Below are positions 55,386 to 64,000 of a stretch of DNA of 64,000 nucleotides, piece by piece; within the stretch, counting starts at the first letter, position 1, and each line of letters begins with the position of its first letter. This DNA is from Streptococcus mitis 17/34. GTDB taxonomy: Bacteria > Bacillota > Bacilli > Lactobacillales > Streptococcaceae. A model generated the notes under the pieces. It was not told the origin of the DNA. It worked only from the letters and a program-made list of their open reading frames with translations, and did no database searches. The DNA is taken from positions 1 to 64,000 of the forward strand of contig ASZZ01000009.1 in assembly GCA_000430305.1 (NCBI GenBank), in the 5' to 3' direction. The translations under genes were made by a program, and so were the position numbers.

Positions 55386-57374
55386 ATGTTTCGATTAACC
55401 AATAAGTTAGCGGTATCGAACTTGATTAAAAACCGCAAACTCTACTATCCTTTTGCGCTGGCTGTTCTCTTAGCAGTCACCGTCACCTATCTCTTTTACT
55501 CTCTAACCTTCAATCCCAAGATTGCGGAAATCCGTGGAGGTGAAACGATTCAAGCTACTCTTGGATTTGGTATGTTTGTCGTCACCCTAGCGTCAGCCAT
55601 TATCGTCCTTTATGCCAATAGTTTTGTTATGAAAAACCGTTCCAAGGAACTGGGGATTTATGGCATGTTGGGCTTGGAGAAGCGTCATCTGATCAGTATG
55701 TCCTTTAAAGAGTTGGTGCTATTTGGAATTTTAACTGTTGGAGCAGGTATCGGTGTTGGAGCCTTGTTTGACAAGTTGATTTTCGCTTTCCTACTCAAAC
55801 TGATGAAATTGAAGGTTGAACTGGTCGCTACCTTCCAGATGAAAGTTGTCATTACAGTACTTGTTGTTTTTGGCTTGATTTTCCTAGGCCTCATGTTCCT
55901 GAATGCCCTTCGAATAGCCCGTATGAATGCCCTCCAGCTCTCACGTGAGAAAGCTAGTGGTGAGAAAAAAGGTCGCTTTCTTCCTCTCCAAACGATTCTT
56001 GGTTCGATTAGTTTAGGGATTGGCTATTATCTTGCCCTTACGGTAAAAGATCCTCTTACAGCCCTAACAACTTTCTTCCTAGCTGTTTTACTGGTTATCT
56101 GTGGTACTTATCTTTTGTTCAATGCAGGGATTACCGTCTTCCTTCAAATCTTAAAGAAAAACAAGAAATACTATTACCAACCTAATAACCTCATCTCAGT
56201 GTCTAACTTGATTTTCCGTATGAAGAAAAATGCGGTTGGACTAGCAACTATCGCTATCTTGTCAACAATGGTTTTGGTAACCATGTCAGCAGCGACTAGT
56301 ATTTTTAATGCTTCAGAAAGCTTTAAAAAAGTTCTAAATCCTCATGATTTTGGGGTTACAGGGCAAAATGTTGAAAAAGAAGACTTGGACAAACTCTTGA
56401 GCCAGTTTGCAAGTGACAAAGGTTATAAGATTAAAGAGAAAGAAGTGCTTCGTTACACTTACTTTGGTGTTGCGAACCAAGAAGGAACCAAGTTAACCCT
56501 TTTTGAAAAAGGACAAAATCGTGTCCAACCCACAACAGTTTTCATGGTATTTGACCAAAAAGATTATGAAAATATGACTGGTCAAAAACTGTCTCTATCA
56601 GGAAATGAGGTCGGCCTCTTCGCTAAGAATGATGGACTGAAAGGACAGAAAGCTCTAACTCTAAATAACCATCAATTTTCTGTAAAAGAAGAATTTAATA
56701 CAGATTTTATTGTGAACCATGTCCCAAATCAGTTTAATATTTTTACTACTGATTACAATTACCTTGTTGTACCTGATTTACAAGCATTTTTAGATCAATT
56801 CCCAGATTCGGCTATCTATAATCAGCTTTACGGTGGTATAAATGTAAATATCAGTGAAGAAGAACAACTCAAAGTCGCTGAAGAATATGAAAAATACTTA
56901 CAAAAGTTTAATGCTCAATTAAACACGGAAGGTAGCTATGTGTATGGTAGCAATCTAGCAGATGCTAGTGCTCAAATGAGTGCCCTCTTTGGTGGTGTCT
57001 TCTTTATCGGTATTTTCCTATCCATTATCTTTATGGTCGGAACCGTTCTGGTCATCTACTACAAGCAAATTTCTGAAGGCTATGAAGACCGTGAGCGCTT
57101 TATTATCTTGCAGAAAGTCGGTTTAGATCAAAAGCAAATCAAGCAAACCATCAACAAACAGGTTTTAACTGTTTTCTTCCTTCCTTTGCTTTTTGCCTTT
57201 ATACATCTAGCCTTTGCCTACCATATGCTTAGTCTGATTTTAAAAGTGATTGGTGTAATAGATACGAATATGATGTTGATTGTGACCTTGTCTATCTGCG
57301 CTATCTTCCTCATCGCCTATGTGCTGATTTTCATGATTACATCAAGAAGCTATCGCAAGATTGTGCAAATGTAA
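55386..57374 (+). CDS. BceB-like ABC transporter permease
   Basis: The 662-residue FtsX-type permease has ten predicted helices and a large extracellular domain (about residues 310-540) between helices seven and eight, the BceB arrangement that recognises lipid II-targeting peptides. Helix pattern: one after KNRKLYYPFALAVLLAV, pairs near 50-170, 200-260, then three at the C-terminus. It is co-transcribed with the ATPase gene. A perfect terminator follows. Confidence 0.9.
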   Translation: MFRLTNKLAVSNLIKNRKLYYPFALAVLLAVTVTYLFYSLTFNPKIAEIRGGETIQATLGFGMFVVTLASAIIVLYANSFVMKNRSKELGIYGMLGLEKRHLISMSFKELVLFGILTVGAGIGVGALFDKLIFAFLLKLMKLKVELVATFQMKVVITVLVVFGLIFLGLMFLNALRIARMNALQLSREKASGEKKGRFLPLQTILGSISLGIGYYLALTVKDPLTALTTFFLAVLLVICGTYLLFNAGITVFLQILKKNKKYYYQPNNLISVSNLIFRMKKNAVGLATIAILSTMVLVTMSAATSIFNASESFKKVLNPHDFGVTGQNVEKEDLDKLLSQFASDKGYKIKEKEVLRYTYFGVANQEGTKLTLFEKGQNRVQPTTVFMVFDQKDYENMTGQKLSLSGNEVGLFAKNDGLKGQKALTLNNHQFSVKEEFNTDFIVNHVPNQFNIFTTDYNYLVVPDLQAFLDQFPDSAIYNQLYGGINVNISEEEQLKVAEEYEKYLQKFNAQLNTEGSYVYGSNLADASAQMSALFGGVFFIGIFLSIIFMVGTVLVIYYKQISEGYEDRERFIILQKVGLDQKQIKQTINKQVLTVFFLPLLFAFIHLAFAYHMLSLILKVIGVIDTNMMLIVTLSICAIFLIAYVLIFMITSRSYRKIVQM

Positions 57375-57380
57375 AAAAAG

Positions 57381-57411
57381 ATACCTCGACTTCAGAATCG
57401 AGGTATTTTTT
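57381..57411. terminator. Bidirectional terminator permease / VIT gene
   Basis: ATACCTCGA-CTTCAGAA-TCGAGGTAT followed by TTTTTTG, with a run of A before it, between convergent genes. Confidence 0.9.
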
Positions 57412-57416
57412 GTGTT

Positions 57417-58112
57417 CTAAATGCTGAAGAGTTGTCCGAGTAAGAAGGTAACGCCCATGGTCAAGATGCCAATAGCGAGGTTCCGAATCATAGCTGTTTT
57501 GGTTGGGGCTTTTCCAAGTTTGGCACTAGTGTAACCAGTGAGAAGAAGGGCCACACCGACGATAAGGACGGTAGCAGGGATGCGGTATTCACTTGGGAAA
57601 ATGGTCACTGACAGCATTGGTGGTAAGCTACCAAGGAAAAAGGAAATAAAGCTAGAGATGGCAGCATGCCAAGGATTGGTAAACTCTTCATACTCAATCC
57701 CATATTTTTCCTCTACCAAAGCCTTGAGTGGATTATTTAAAAAGGCTTTGTTGGTGAGAAGTTGGGCTGATGTTTCACACTCGCCATTTTGGATATAGGC
57801 AGCATAGAGGGACTTTTTGGCTAACTCTATATCTTGGTCTAGCAAGACTTGCTCACGCGCAACGGCCGCTTCCTCGGTATCTTTTTGAGTTGAAACGGAT
57901 ACATATTCTCCACCAGCCATTGAAAAGGCACCAGCTAAGATAGCTGCAAATCCTGATAAAAAGATAATCCAGATATTGCTCGTAGCACTGGCAACCCCGA
58001 TAACCACACCAGCAATGGAAATAATTCCATCATTAGCACCAAGAACACCAGCACGCAGGATATTTAAACGACCTGCAAAATTTGAATCAATTTCGTGATT
58101 TGTTTCTGACAT
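57417..58112 (-). CDS. VIT1/CCC1 family metal transporter
   Basis: The 231-residue membrane protein begins NILRAGVLGANDGIISIAG and has five helices, as in the vacuolar iron transporter family, which exports Fe2+ or Mn2+. The central acidic loop (DTEEAAVAREQVLL...YEEFTNPWHAA) holds the metal-gathering Glu residues. The start is ATG 58112, with AAGGAG seven bases upstream; the open frame continues 26 codons without a site. Single gene. Confidence 0.9.
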   Translation of the reverse strand: MSETNHEIDSNFAGRLNILRAGVLGANDGIISIAGVVIGVASATSNIWIIFLSGFAAILAGAFSMAGGEYVSVSTQKDTEEAAVAREQVLLDQDIELAKKSLYAAYIQNGECETSAQLLTNKAFLNNPLKALVEEKYGIEYEEFTNPWHAAISSFISFFLGSLPPMLSVTIFPSEYRIPATVLIVGVALLLTGYTSAKLGKAPTKTAMIRNLAIGILTMGVTFLLGQLFSI

Positions 58113-58238
58113 ACTATTCTCCTTTTTATCCAGTATAAAGGAAAGAGGTAATGAAATCAATCTTTTAAAAGTATCTGAAAAAAGTTGCACGATTTTAATG
58201 AAAGAGAGCTTTTCTGTTTAAGCTTTATCAATAAAACA

Positions 58239-58247
58239 TGCTATAAT
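58239..58247 (+). promoter_or_regulatory. Promoter of the two-component operon (extended -10)
   Basis: TGC-TATAAT with the box at 58242-58247, 22 bases before the response-regulator ATG. Confidence 0.7.
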
Positions 58248-58269
58248 AGTTGCAGAAAGGTTGGTGTTT

Positions 58270-58971
58270 ATGGCTAGGATATTGGTTATTGAAGACAATA
58301 GTGACATTCAAGAGATATTACGAACACTTCTTACTGAGAAGCATGAGGTGATTCAAGCTTTTTCAGGAACTGAAGGAATCATGCGTTTTGACCAAGGTGG
58401 GATTGACCTCGTTTTGCTAGATATCATGCTTCCTGGGAAAAATGGGGATCAGGTTTTAAAAGCTATTAGGGAACAAAGTCAAACTCCAGTCATTATGCTA
58501 ACAGCTTTGAGTGATAAGAAGTTAATCAGTCAATACCTCTTGGACGGTGCCAATGATTACATAGTCAAGCCTTTTGATTTGGACGAAGTCTTTGCCAGAG
58601 TTACTGTTCAATTACGTCAAAGCGCAGAAAAACAGCCCATAGAAATAGGAAAAACTGAAAATCTGCCACAAAACTTGAAAAATATCCAGTTCGATGCGGA
58701 AAGTTTTGAAATCAAAAATAGTCAGGAAACGATTCGCCTTGCTAAGAAAGAATGCTTGATTCTCCAAATTCTCCTAAAACATCCTAAGAAAATTTTCACC
58801 AAGGAAGAACTTTATGAGTTGGTCTGGGAGGATAGCTACCTACCTGGAGATAATACCCTCAATACGCATTTGAGTAATCTTCGTAAAAAATTAAACCAGC
58901 TTGACCCAAATCAAGAATATATTGAAACTATCTGGGGCGTTGGGGTAAGATTAAAAGGAGACAAGCAATGA
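58270..58971 (+). CDS. OmpR-family response regulator
   Basis: The 233-residue regulator has a receiver domain with the acidic pair in VIEDNSD, phospho-Asp in LVLLDIMLPG, Thr in MLTAL and Lys in VKPFD. A winged-helix output domain follows (TKEELYELVWEDSYLPGDN, TIWGVGVRLKG). AGAAAGG lies nine bases before ATG 58270. It overlaps the kinase gene by four bases. The convergent ABC exporter 40 bases after the kinase is a plausible target; no operator is evident. Confidence 0.93.
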   Translation: MARILVIEDNSDIQEILRTLLTEKHEVIQAFSGTEGIMRFDQGGIDLVLLDIMLPGKNGDQVLKAIREQSQTPVIMLTALSDKKLISQYLLDGANDYIVKPFDLDEVFARVTVQLRQSAEKQPIEIGKTENLPQNLKNIQFDAESFEIKNSQETIRLAKKECLILQILLKHPKKIFTKEELYELVWEDSYLPGDNTLNTHLSNLRKKLNQLDPNQEYIETIWGVGVRLKGDKQ

Positions 58972-59846
58972 CCTACATGATAATTTTTGTCCTACTAGTA
59001 CTCCTAATTATTTTATCGATTTCATTGATTCGCTATCATCTAGCACTTAAAAACTTGAGTCAACAGATTGAAGACAAGATTCTCACGGGTAGTATGAAAA
59101 GAGTCGGAGTCAGCATTTTTTCCAAACATTTTTTACATCTCTACCAGCAGATTGAGAATCTATTTCAGGAGGTGGAACAATCTCGGTTGGTGATGAAAAG
59201 GGAAAAGCAGACTCTGGATATGGCCATCAGCAATATCGCCCATGATATTCGGACACCTTTGACTATCGCGTCAGGTTACACCCAACAATTGATGAAGTCC
59301 CCTGAAGACAAAGCAGAAACCTTACAAAAAATCGCCCAGCATCTTGATTTAGTTTCCAAACGTTTAGAGGCTCTCCTAGAATACCGTCGTTTGATGGAAG
59401 GAGCTGTCAAACCGAAACTGGAAGAAGTAGATATTTCAGCTTTTATCACCAAAAAGACTCTGGCTTATTATGATGTTTTTCAGGCGGCAAATATCACGCT
59501 TGATTTTAAGGTTGAATCTGGTTTAAAAACGAGGACTGATGAAGACTTGCTGGATCGTATTTTACAAAATTTACTTGGAAATGTCCTCAAGCATGGTAAG
59601 GAAGAAGCGCGGCTATCTTTGCGAAAGGAAAAGGAACAGCCTGTCTTAGAGATTGCAAACCTTGTTAAACAGCCCATCAAAAAAATAGAAAATCTCAGCA
59701 ATCGTTTTTATTCTGAAAATCTATCAGACACGGAAGAATCCTCTGGTTTAGGCCTTTATATCACTGAGGAATTATGTCATCTTCTCGGTACAGAGATGAA
59801 ACTGAGCACAGATGGGCAGTGGTTATCGGTTTTCATTTATTTTTAA
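58968..59846 (+). CDS. Sensor histidine kinase
   Basis: The 292-residue kinase has one N-terminal membrane helix (IIFVLLVLLIILSISLIRYH) and almost no extracellular part, so it may sense through a partner in the membrane. The H-box is NIAHDIRTPLT, the N-box NLLGNVLKHG and the G2 box SSGLGLYITEEL. This layout resembles kinases paired with lantibiotic-immunity-type transporters. It forms an operon with the response regulator by a four-base overlap and ends at a bidirectional terminator. Confidence 0.92.
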   Translation: MTYMIIFVLLVLLIILSISLIRYHLALKNLSQQIEDKILTGSMKRVGVSIFSKHFLHLYQQIENLFQEVEQSRLVMKREKQTLDMAISNIAHDIRTPLTIASGYTQQLMKSPEDKAETLQKIAQHLDLVSKRLEALLEYRRLMEGAVKPKLEEVDISAFITKKTLAYYDVFQAANITLDFKVESGLKTRTDEDLLDRILQNLLGNVLKHGKEEARLSLRKEKEQPVLEIANLVKQPIKKIENLSNRFYSENLSDTEESSGLGLYITEELCHLLGTEMKLSTDGQWLSVFIYF

Positions 59847-59852
59847 CGAAAA

Positions 59853-59886
59853 GAACCCTCCTCTGTAGCTAGAGGAGGTCATTTTT
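59853..59886. terminator. Bidirectional terminator kinase / ABC permease
   Basis: CCTCCTCT-GTAGCT-AGAGGAGG is a perfect 8-bp stem followed by TCATTTTTTT, with AAAAGAA on its left. Confidence 0.85.
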
Positions 59887-60639
59887 TTATAGACTTTTCT
59901 TTTTGAAAACTGCCAGTCCACCTATATTAAAGATTACAATAACAACTAAAGTAACTATAATTGTGTAGAAAATGGATTCACTATTAGCAGTCATAGCATA
60001 AGCAAATTGCAATGATAAATATGGCAAAATTTTGATACTTGGAAAAATGAGCATTGGCATAGAAAGTAAGATCGAGCTGACAAAATAACCAATAAATACT
60101 GCAAGATAAGAATGGCTAACATAGAGAATAAAGGAAACAATGGAAAGCCAAGCAAGGAGGCAAAACAATTGAAGGGAAATGGTTATCAGTAGATTGCCAA
60201 TAAAGCCATCAGGCATAGTTCCAAATCCATTTAAGATAGTTGCTGGAATAAAGGCAATCACAAGGCTGATGATAAGTTGCAAAAGTGCAATACAAGCCAC
60301 TACAAAGGCTTTGGCAAGGAAAAACTCGGTACGAGAAACCCCTACTGTCAAACTATTTTTATAGAGCTTTCCGATTAAATCAACACCGAGAACTAGACAA
60401 GTTAGAATAATACAGAGAAAAACGAGGTTTGAACCTTGACTAGATGCGTTAATCAGGGCTTGTACACCGTCCCAACCATGGGTTGGAATTTCTGGCTCTT
60501 CTGTCTGGATTGCCATCAGATGGCCAGTAGCTCCAATACTTGCGCCCATTAGCATGAGAGAAAAGAGAATGACCTCTGTAATCCAAAAACCTTTGGAACG
60601 GAAAAGACGGTAAAAGTCTGCTTGAATGGTATGTATCAT
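59887..60639 (-). CDS. ABC-2 type exporter permease
   Basis: The 250-residue membrane protein has six helices and the layout of the lantibiotic-immunity/BcrB-type permease group: FYRLFRSKGFWITEVILFSL at the N-terminus, then a helix pair around 75-135, FLAKAFVVACIALL, and further helices. GGAGGAAAATC precedes its ATG at 60639. The ATPase gene lies directly upstream with a ten-base gap. The pair could export a peptide or confer tolerance, under control of the facing two-component system. Confidence 0.85.
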   Translation of the reverse strand: MIHTIQADFYRLFRSKGFWITEVILFSLMLMGASIGATGHLMAIQTEEPEIPTHGWDGVQALINASSQGSNLVFLCIILTCLVLGVDLIGKLYKNSLTVGVSRTEFFLAKAFVVACIALLQLIISLVIAFIPATILNGFGTMPDGFIGNLLITISLQLFCLLAWLSIVSFILYVSHSYLAVFIGYFVSSILLSMPMLIFPSIKILPYLSLQFAYAMTANSESIFYTIIVTLVVIVIFNIGGLAVFKKKSL

Positions 60640-60649
60640 GATTTTCCTC

Positions 60650-61558
60650 CTATTCGACCAATTGAGTGAAGTATTCTTCTAGGTTTTGACGGGCGTAGTA
60701 AATCTCGTCAATAGCGACATCTGCCAAGGTTAAGTCCTTAAGAATCTGTTTAACATCTTGTTCCTGACCAAAGATGTGGATTTCATTTTCTGGATTGACA
60801 GCCTTGAACTGGAGCTGGATTTGTTCTTTCAATACTTGACAAGCTTTCTCTCGGTCAGCTGTCTTAAGAACAATATAATCCTCACTCAGTGTTTCAAATT
60901 CAGCTTTGCTGATTTCACGGATTATCTTGCCTTGATCTAAAATACCAAAGCGATTTGCTAGGAGATAGAGTTCTGACAAGATATGGCTAGAGATGAGAAT
61001 GGTGATCCCTTTTTCTTGATTGAGCCGTTGAATCATCAGACGAAATTCTTTGATACCAATTGGGTCAAGTCCATTGATAGGTTCATCCAAGATTAGGAAG
61101 TCTGGTTTGGAGAGAAGGGCAATGGCGATGCCAAGTCTTTGCTTCATTCCCAGAGAGAAATCTCGAAAGACTTTTTTACCTGTATTAGACAAACCTACAT
61201 AGTCCAGTGTTTCTCGAATGACTTGATCAGCATTTGGAATATGACGAATCATACAGTAATATTTCAGATTTTGGTAGGCTGTTAAGTGATTATGAGCTAC
61301 AGGCGATTCAATAACAGAGCTTACTCGAGATAGAGCCTTGGTCCACTCATTTTCCGATTTACTAGAAAAGAGGGAAACAGTTCCTTTATCCGCAAACAGT
61401 AGTTGCGTAATGATTTTGATTAAGGTGGTCTTCCCAGCTCCATTCTTCCCGATAAGTCCATAAATATCTCCCTCTCTTATCGTTAGATGAAGATCCTGAA
61501 GAATAGCTTGTTTGTCGAAGTTTTTGGACAATCCATGAATATCAAGTACTGTTTTCAT
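60650..61558 (-). CDS. ABC exporter ATP-binding protein
   Basis: The 302-residue ATPase has Walker A GKNGAGKTTL, signature LGMKQRLGIA, and Walker B LILDEPINGLD, typical of the CcmA/BcrA group. The C-terminal 90 residues form the usual extension, ending ARQNLEEYFTQLVE. Start at ATG 61558 (MKTVLDIHGLSKNF), with AAAGGAG eight bases upstream. The frame is open 23 codons further without a site. First gene of the two-gene exporter operon. Confidence 0.9.
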   Translation of the reverse strand: MKTVLDIHGLSKNFDKQAILQDLHLTIREGDIYGLIGKNGAGKTTLIKIITQLLFADKGTVSLFSSKSENEWTKALSRVSSVIESPVAHNHLTAYQNLKYYCMIRHIPNADQVIRETLDYVGLSNTGKKVFRDFSLGMKQRLGIAIALLSKPDFLILDEPINGLDPIGIKEFRLMIQRLNQEKGITILISSHILSELYLLANRFGILDQGKIIREISKAEFETLSEDYIVLKTADREKACQVLKEQIQLQFKAVNPENEIHIFGQEQDVKQILKDLTLADVAIDEIYYARQNLEEYFTQLVE

Positions 61559-61667
61559 GATTCTCTCCTTTTGATTTATTTTGATAACTTTAGTATAAAG
61601 CATAGAAATCAAAGAAAGTTCAAGCATTTCTAAAGAGTTTCTAAAGTTTTAGGAATTCTTAAATATC

Positions 61668-61694
61668 AAAACCCAGTTGACATGAACTGGGCTT
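61668..61694 (-). terminator. Terminator of the Cof phosphatase gene
   Basis: Minus strand: CCCAGTT-CATGTC-AACTGGG followed by TTTTGA, five bases after the stop codon. Confidence 0.8.
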
Positions 61695-61699
61695 CTTAT

Positions 61700-62509
61700 T
61701 TATAGAATATATTTCTCAATGGCACGCGCAACGCCGTCTTCTTCGTTGCTGGCTGTAACATCATCAGCTAGGGATTTGACATAATCGCTGGCATTTCCCA
61801 TTGCAATCCCAAGTCCTGCAAACTGGAGCATTTCGATATCGTTATTAGCATCGCCCATAGCCATAATTTCTGACGGCTCAATCTTCAAAATTTCAGCTAG
61901 TCGAGAAAGAGCGGTAGCCTTGGTCGTTCCAAGTGGCATGGCTTCATAAATGACAGGCTGTGAACGAACTCCACTGAATCGTTGGCAAAGCTCCTCAGCA
62001 AAACGCTCTTCAAAATCATCTGTTTGCTCCTCTGTACCTAAAAACATACCTTGGAACATACGATACTTGCCACTGGTAGCTTCCTCTAGTGAAATTTCAG
62101 TTAGGTCTGAAAAGACTAACTCGGCATCATTTTCAATGACTTGATTCGGCTTACCACCGAGGACAAAATAATGTTTCTCATCAAAAAGAGTCAACTGCAC
62201 ATCACTTTTTTCAGCTAGGTCATAGAGGTATTCGATGTCAGCTGGACTGAGTTCCTGCCAATCAACTAGCCCCCAGTCACTGGTCTGGTGAGTTGAACAA
62301 CCGTTGTTAACAATGACATACTCATTCTGGAGGTCAAGTCCCAGTTTTTGATAGTAGGGGAGGACGCCAAAAAGCGGGCGACCCGTACAGAGAACCAGTT
62401 TGACACCTTTTTCGATAGCTTGGTGAATAGCAGTAATGTGGGCTTGTGGGATTTCCTTGGCTTCATTGAGGAGGGTTCCGTCCATATCCAAGGCTAGTAG
62501 TTTAATCAT
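61700..62509 (-). CDS. Cof-type HAD-IIB phosphatase
   Basis: The 269-residue HAD phosphatase has nucleophile Asp in LALDMDGTLL, Thr in LCTGRP, Lys in GTTKATALSRLA, and GDANNDIEML for Mg. A C2-type cap lies between motifs 2 and 3. Relatives dephosphorylate sugar phosphates, flavin or pyridoxal phosphate; substrate not predictable. Start at ATG 62509, with AAGGAAG upstream; the longer frame is rejected. Monocistronic. Confidence 0.91.
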   Translation of the reverse strand: MIKLLALDMDGTLLNEAKEIPQAHITAIHQAIEKGVKLVLCTGRPLFGVLPYYQKLGLDLQNEYVIVNNGCSTHQTSDWGLVDWQELSPADIEYLYDLAEKSDVQLTLFDEKHYFVLGGKPNQVIENDAELVFSDLTEISLEEATSGKYRMFQGMFLGTEEQTDDFEERFAEELCQRFSGVRSQPVIYEAMPLGTTKATALSRLAEILKIEPSEIMAMGDANNDIEMLQFAGLGIAMGNASDYVKSLADDVTASNEEDGVARAIEKYIL

Positions 62510-62653
62510 AAGACTTCCTTCTTTATCTTTTGGTATTATTATAGCATATAGACTATAAAATGTCTGACAGAATTGTAACATTCGACTTTCCTTTTCTTGA
62601 AAAACAAAATAAATCCTTATATAATATGTATACTTACTATTTAAGGAGAAAAA

Positions 62654-63115
62654 ATGTCAAAGTATCACTTTAATTCAATTTACAAAAATGATGAAACAGA
62701 ATCTACAGGCCTTCTTTTCATCAAAGTCTACAACAAGTGGGAAAACAACTTAAAAAGAGTTTTGAAATCGCTTGGCCTCACTTTGCTCCAATTTATCGTT
62801 TTAACCTCGCTCTTGTTCCTGAGCAATAGAGAGGAATATGTAACGCAAGTTGATATTGCTCGGTTCACCGGTATGGATGTTATGACGGTTTCCCAGATTG
62901 TTAGACTATTAGAGAAGAAAGACTACATTAAACGTGATCAACATCCAAAGGATAGTCGGGCAAAACTGGTCTCAGTGACGAAGTCTGGCGCAGAGAAGGT
63001 CAATCATGCTTTACCCTTAGTAGAGGGGATTGATGAAGAATTTTTTGAAAAACTTTCTAACGATAGAGAAGGTTTTAATCGCATGTTAGTAGAGTTGGAG
63101 GATAAAAATGCCTAG
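62654..63115 (+). CDS. MarR-family transcriptional regulator
   Basis: The 153-residue protein has a winged helix with TQVDIARFTGMDVMTVSQIV as the recognition region and the wing DQHPKDSRAKLVSVT. It is a dimeric repressor of the MarR type, ligand unknown. TAAGGAG precedes ATG 62654. The last eight bases overlap the EVE-domain gene, so the two form one operon. Confidence 0.91.
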   Translation: MSKYHFNSIYKNDETESTGLLFIKVYNKWENNLKRVLKSLGLTLLQFIVLTSLLFLSNREEYVTQVDIARFTGMDVMTVSQIVRLLEKKDYIKRDQHPKDSRAKLVSVTKSGAEKVNHALPLVEGIDEEFFEKLSNDREGFNRMLVELEDKNA

Positions 63116-63527
63116 ATATTGGGTCGGAGTTGTTTCGAAGAACCATGTTTTAAGAGGAGTTGAAGGGAATTTTTGCCAGGTCTGTCATGGAAAGGGTGGC
63201 CCCTTAAATCGTATGAAAAAAGGCGACTACCTTTTATACTATAGTCCAAAATACGATATGAACGGTCAAGACAAGTTACAGGCTTTTGTGGCTGTAGGTA
63301 AAATTATTGATGTCAAAGCCTATCAAGTAGAGCAGTTTGAAGGATTCTTTCCCTTTAGACGAAATGTTGAGTATTATCAACCGGTCAAAGATTGCTCCAT
63401 AGAAATAGCCAGACAACATCCTGAATGGAAAGACTATACTTCTCGACTTCGTTATGGACATTTTGAAGTTTCCAAAGACTTTTTCCTCTATATCTTTCAG
63501 CATATGAAAGTGGATGATGAAACATGA
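63108..63527 (+). CDS. EVE domain-containing protein
   Basis: The 139-residue protein is a single EVE (PUA-like) domain: RYWVGVVSKNHVLRGVEGNF at the start, MKKGDYLLYYSPKY, FVAVGKIIDV, and a C-terminal FEVSKDFFLYIFQHM. EVE domains bind modified bases in nucleic acids and are often found with defence systems. It overlaps the MarR gene. Its ligand is not predictable. Confidence 0.88.
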   Translation: MPRYWVGVVSKNHVLRGVEGNFCQVCHGKGGPLNRMKKGDYLLYYSPKYDMNGQDKLQAFVAVGKIIDVKAYQVEQFEGFFPFRRNVEYYQPVKDCSIEIARQHPEWKDYTSRLRYGHFEVSKDFFLYIFQHMKVDDET

Positions 63528-63569
63528 TTGATTTGCTAATTAAATGATTGTCAACTAGAATTTTGGATT

Positions 63570-63597
63570 TTGTCTGTGAAGCGAACTTTGCTATAAT
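63570..63597 (+). promoter_or_regulatory. Promoter of rexB
   Basis: TTGTCT (63570-63575) and an extended -10, TGC-TATAAT (63592-63597), with 16-base spacing, 37 bases before the rexB ATG. Confidence 0.75.
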
Positions 63598-63633
63598 AGA
63601 GTAAGACACTTTGATAAACCAAACGAGGCTGAG

Positions 63634-64000
63634 ATGAAACTACTTTATACTGATATTCGAACTTCTTTGACTAAAATTCTAACCAGAGAGGCGGAAGAGC
63701 TAGTTGCTGCTGGCAAGCGGGTCTTCTACATCGCTCCCAACTCTCTTTCTTTTGAAAAGGAACGCGCCGTGCTGGAATGCTTGTCCCAGCAGGCTTCTTT
63801 TGCGATTACCGTCACGCGCTTTGCTCAAATGGCTCGTTACCTGGTCTTGAATGACTTGCCTGCCAAGACCAGTCTTGATGATATCGGTCTTGGGATGACC
63901 TTTTACAAATGCCTTGCCGAACTTGATCCCAAGGACTTACGTGTTTATGGTGCAATTAAGCAAGATCCTCAGTTTATCCAGCAGTTGATTGAGCTTTATC
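63634..64000 (+). CDS. rexB: ATP-dependent nuclease subunit B, N-terminal part
   Basis: The gene starts at ATG 63634 ([20 protein letters not shown]) and runs off the right edge after 122 codons. The Walker-like loop of AddB/RexB is [16 protein letters not shown], with the usual [12 protein letters not shown] helix next. RexAB is the streptococcal RecBCD/AddAB counterpart that processes double-strand ends and loads RecA. The nuclease domain lies outside the window. It belongs to core DNA. Confidence 0.93.
   Translation, partial: MKLLYTDIRTSLTKILTREAEELVAAGKRVFYIAPNSLSFEKERAVLECLSQQASFAITVTRFAQMARYLVLNDLPAKTSLDDIGLGMTFYKCLAELDPKDLRVYGAIKQDPQFIQQLIELY

Overview
The window is chromosomal DNA of a mitis-group Streptococcus (S. 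pneumoniae / S. mitis / S. oralis type). The calls rest on near-identity, from memory, of many predicted proteins to pneumococcal ones (PepT, MscL, PrmC, PvaA, RlmD, PezA, PezT, Tex, RexB), on a BOX element, on a streptococcal preQ1-II riboswitch and on the asd leader RNA. No database search was run.

Layout. (1) 1-18.8 kb is core: the C-terminal end of an LPXTG surface protein with a G5 module and 17-residue repeats; pepT; hemH; mscL; a GtrA-like gene; preQ1-II riboswitch-queT; tRNA-Thr; asd RNA-asd-dapA; mnmE; a tautomerase; then the run tdk-prfA-prmC-tsaC-GNAT-glyA-nucleoid protein-pvaA, a DUF1002 gene and rlmD. (2) 18.8-47.7 kb is an AT-rich accessory island starting exactly at the 3' end of rlmD, a known insertion hotspot (the PPI-1 position in pneumococcus). 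At least six extra degenerate copies of the rlmD 3' end are scattered from 18.78 to 25.35 kb, and a 293-base direct repeat brackets one module. (3) 47.7-64 kb is core again: small conserved proteins, a metal-type permease pair, an unclassified terminated small RNA, tex-sprT, a PspC protein, a BceAB-like transporter, a VIT-family transporter, a two-component system facing an ABC exporter, a Cof phosphatase, MarR-EVE and the start of rexB.

The island holds likely conflict and defence genes: an RHH regulator with an R2K-type ATP-grasp gene, a nucleotidyltransferase-fold protein, an ADP-ribosylglycohydrolase, the PezAT toxin-antitoxin pair, an AbaSI-like modification-dependent endonuclease, and a 14-kb cluster (32.7-47.3 kb). 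That cluster contains an HD hydrolase, a HAD phosphatase, a KAP NTPase, an unrecognised NPR-motif protein, a WYL regulator, a double-AAA+ Clp-like ATPase, a small HxxxRxxxR protein and a UvrD-like helicase carrying two tandem Fe-S RecB-type nuclease domains. Three promoters in it carry the same palindrome, TAGACA-N5-TGTCTA, each starting exactly 27 bases upstream of the -10 box. With the WYL regulator gene lying between two of them, this looks like one co-regulated and possibly undescribed defence system.

Seven or more genes, core and accessory, are broken by single-base indels, several of them at homopolymers. In each case correcting one base restores a full-length protein. This pattern fits base-level sequence error at least as well as real decay, so the broken genes should be treated as possibly intact.
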